Shown: one piece after another, positions 14,562 to 16,127 of the stretch
Numbering within the stretch: the stretch's first letter is position 1
How the letters are laid out: the number at the start of each line of letters is the position of its first letter
DNA from: Spirochaetota bacterium
GTDB lineage: Bacteria; Spirochaetota; UBA4802; JAFGJZ01
DNA: 16,127 nt
Assembly (NCBI GenBank): GCA_022704645.1
Contig: JAKJGA010000026.1
Span: 1-16,127 of the forward strand
Reading direction: 5' to 3'
The notes under the pieces: model-generated
What the model was told of the DNA's origin: nothing
Seen by the model: only the letters and a program-made list of their open reading frames with translations
Databases searched by the model: none
Position numbers and translations under genes: made by a program

Positions 14562-15468
14562 AAGAATATTTTGAAGATATTTCTTTTAAGTATTTTATAA
14601 AACTTTCTCTTACTGATTTCGGGGAAACTATTTCTATGTCCCTTCCCATGCCTAGAAGAATTTTATAAAGCCATTCTTCGTTTTGTGCTTTAAAGGTGAT
14701 TGTTGAAAAATCGGCAGACTTTTCAATCCGGCTTTGAGGAAAAAATTCAGAGATAAGTGTTTCAAAGGAATTTTTGAAACGGATAGTTATATCCGTATCC
14801 GGCTTAATAGAATAATCTGACTGATACTTCTTTTTTTTGCCGGTAAATGTATCTTTTAATACACTTATTTTTTTGATTCTTGATAGACGGAAAATTCTAT
14901 AATCATTCCTTTCTAGGCAATATGAATAGAGATACCATGAATATGCTTTGAAAACGAGACTGATCGGTTCAACTGTCCTTGATGAACATTTTCCATTATA
15001 ATCGCTATAGCTGAATGATAATTTCTTTCTGGATAGTATAGCCGAATAAATAGTTCGGAAATCAGAATCAATTCTGCTTTTTGATCCCCACGGATTGATA
15101 TCGATGATTATTCCGTCATCAAAAAAGTCTGTATTTTTTTTTCCTTCAATCATATTTGCAAATTTATCGGCGGCGCTTCTTATTCTTTCGCTTTGAATCA
15201 GGCCGGTCATTCCCTTCAATGCAGAAAGTACTTCAATTATGTCTTCTTCTGTGAAGATGTGACGTTCAAGACGGAAGTTTTCCATTATCCCGAAACCGCC
15301 GTCGTTTCCGGGATAAGAGATTATTGGAATGCCTGCCATGTTTATTGAGTCGATGTCGCGGTAAATGGTTCTGGTTGTTACTTCGAATCTTGAAGCGAGT
15401 TCTTTTGCGCTGACTCTGTCTTTATTCAGAAGAATAACGACAATTGATAATAGCCGGTCAAGCTTCAT
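14554..15468 (-). CDS. WYL-domain transcriptional regulator (DeoR-type helix-turn-helix)
   Basis: A 304-residue cytoplasmic regulator. Residues about 1-60 are a winged helix-turn-helix (SAKELASRFEVTTRTIYRDI at 20-39, then PIISYPGNDGGFG), a linker follows, and residues about 135-205 are the WYL domain, with AYSWYLYSYCLERNDYRIF at 175-193 containing W178-Y179-L180. A C-terminal WCX-like extension follows. WYL proteins often sense small ligands or nucleic acids. The ligand and targets cannot be told here. The start ATG overlaps the stop of the GNAT gene by 4 bp, so the two are probably co-transcribed and coupled. The stop overlaps the end of the membrane-complex operon on the other strand by 8 bp. 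Confidence 0.9.
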   Translation of the reverse strand: MKLDRLLSIVVILLNKDRVSAKELASRFEVTTRTIYRDIDSINMAGIPIISYPGNDGGFGIMENFRLERHIFTEEDIIEVLSALKGMTGLIQSERIRSAADKFANMIEGKKNTDFFDDGIIIDINPWGSKSRIDSDFRTIYSAILSRKKLSFSYSDYNGKCSSRTVEPISLVFKAYSWYLYSYCLERNDYRIFRLSRIKKISVLKDTFTGKKKKYQSDYSIKPDTDITIRFKNSFETLISEFFPQSRIEKSADFSTITFKAQNEEWLYKILLGMGRDIEIVSPKSVRESFIKYLKEISSKYSST

Positions 15469-15965
15469 AAAGATCTCAGATCAAATTTTCCGTCAGTAAG
15501 AACGACAGATGTTTCTATCTGTCGTTCGGGTACACCCCAGAATTTCTTGAGAAGATGATTCTTGCTGTTTTCATCAACAAGAGAAAAACCGTTTTTCTGA
15601 TAGAATGATATTGCCCAAACGGCATCTTTCCATGTTCCGATAAGGACAGGCTTGTCGGAATCAGAAATAAGATGTTTCAGAAGCATTCTGCCGATTCCTT
15701 TATTTCGTTTTGATGTCCGCACATATGCGTGACGGATCAGCTTAACTTCTTCTTTATCCTGAATTCCCATTACACCTATAATTTCATCATTGTCAGTATA
15801 GCATGAAAATATAACTCCGTTAGAAATCTGTTCGCGCAGTTCGGATTCGCTCATATAAGGTTCATGCCATCTGTCTGCCGGAATAATTCCTTTGTAAGCA
15901 GAAGCCGCATCGTTGATTATTTCATAAATATCATTGAAATCATTATCTCGGCATTGTCTTATCAT
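15465..15965 (-). CDS. GNAT-family N-acetyltransferase
   Basis: A 166-residue acetyltransferase. The acetyl-CoA pyrophosphate-binding motif is RNKGIG at 87-92 after strand VKLIRHAYV, and the second motif is AISFYQKNGF (118-127) with the usual Tyr. The N-terminus MIRQCRDNDFNDIYEIINDA is typical of stand-alone GNAT enzymes that act on small molecules or protein N-termini. The substrate is unknown. AAGGAG lies 5 nt upstream of the ATG at 15965. It leads a two-gene operon with the WYL regulator. Confidence 0.88.
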   Translation of the reverse strand: MIRQCRDNDFNDIYEIINDAASAYKGIIPADRWHEPYMSESELREQISNGVIFSCYTDNDEIIGVMGIQDKEEVKLIRHAYVRTSKRNKGIGRMLLKHLISDSDKPVLIGTWKDAVWAISFYQKNGFSLVDENSKNHLLKKFWGVPERQIETSVVLTDGKFDLRSL

Positions 15966-16127
15966 ATATGCTCCTTAATTACCAAATGAATGAAATTAAT
16001 ATGTTTATAATATTTCATCATACAAAACCTTATTATTAGTTTAATCGTAAATAAAACATTTGTATAAATACTCAACAATAAAAATATGAACTTTTATTGT
16101 ATTTTTTGATTATTATTTGTTTCTAAT
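15966..16127. other. AT-rich upstream region of the GNAT-WYL operon
   Basis: This gene-free stretch to the window end is very AT-rich. Apart from the ribosome binding site at 15971-15976 it should contain the minus-strand promoter, but several TATAAT-like boxes occur and none has a convincing -35 partner, so I do not pick one. Confidence 0.3.

Noticed and set aside
1..16127. CRISPR array, tRNA genes, insertion sequences, prophage
   Set aside because: No regularly spaced repeats, no cloverleaf-like sequence with a T-arm consensus, and no transposase, integrase or phage protein in any frame.

Overview
The window looks like chromosomal DNA from an AT-rich, Gram-negative-type anaerobe. This rests on signal-peptide proteins, an oxygen-sensitive class III ribonucleotide reductase, many 4Fe-4S proteins and a complex I-like membrane module. 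I cannot assign a phylum; a spirochaete or similar anaerobic lineage would fit, but nothing here proves it. No tRNA, rRNA, CRISPR array, transposase or phage gene is visible, and coding density is high on both strands.

Layout. (1) 1-762: 3' part of a DUF362-type Fe-S protein, cut by the window edge. (2) 830-2735: an exported DUF2279 protein overlapping an exported calcineurin-like metallophosphoesterase that uses a TTG start. A small exported protein of unknown function (2737-3258, minus) meets them tail to tail. (3) 3522-6545: an anaerobic dNTP-synthesis operon. The class III reductase NrdD is split: a 687-residue protein carries the ATP cone and catalytic barrel but ends without the glycyl radical loop, and that loop (RVVGYF) is a separate 50-residue ORF with its own ribosome binding site, coupled by ATGA overlap to nrdG, the radical-SAM activase. 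(4) 6546-7401: a small XRE regulator (minus) flanked by intergenic DNA holding a 10-bp inverted repeat, repeated operator-like motifs, a candidate promoter, a hairpin and a strong intrinsic terminator. This could be a small RNA or a terminated leader. (5) 7402-14561: six tightly packed genes for a complex I/group 4 hydrogenase-like membrane complex: large subunit (NuoC+NuoD-like), ferredoxin-NuoB fusion, HyfB, HyfC, HyfE and HyfF homologues. (6) 14554-15965 (minus): a WYL-domain regulator and a GNAT acetyltransferase overlapping by 4 bp and convergent with the membrane complex operon.

How it fits together. The large subunit of the membrane complex keeps one of the four cysteines that bind nickel in [NiFe] hydrogenases (C187; the others are S190, S478 and G481). 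There are no maturation genes and no formate dehydrogenase. This matches the 'energy-converting hydrogenase related' (Ehr) complexes, whose redox reaction is not settled, better than a working hydrogenase. The two antiporter-like subunits plus the NuoH- and NuoK-like subunits imply coupling of electron transfer to ion movement. The most interesting points are the Ehr-like complex with its promoter-proximal terminated leader or RNA, and the two-piece NrdD.
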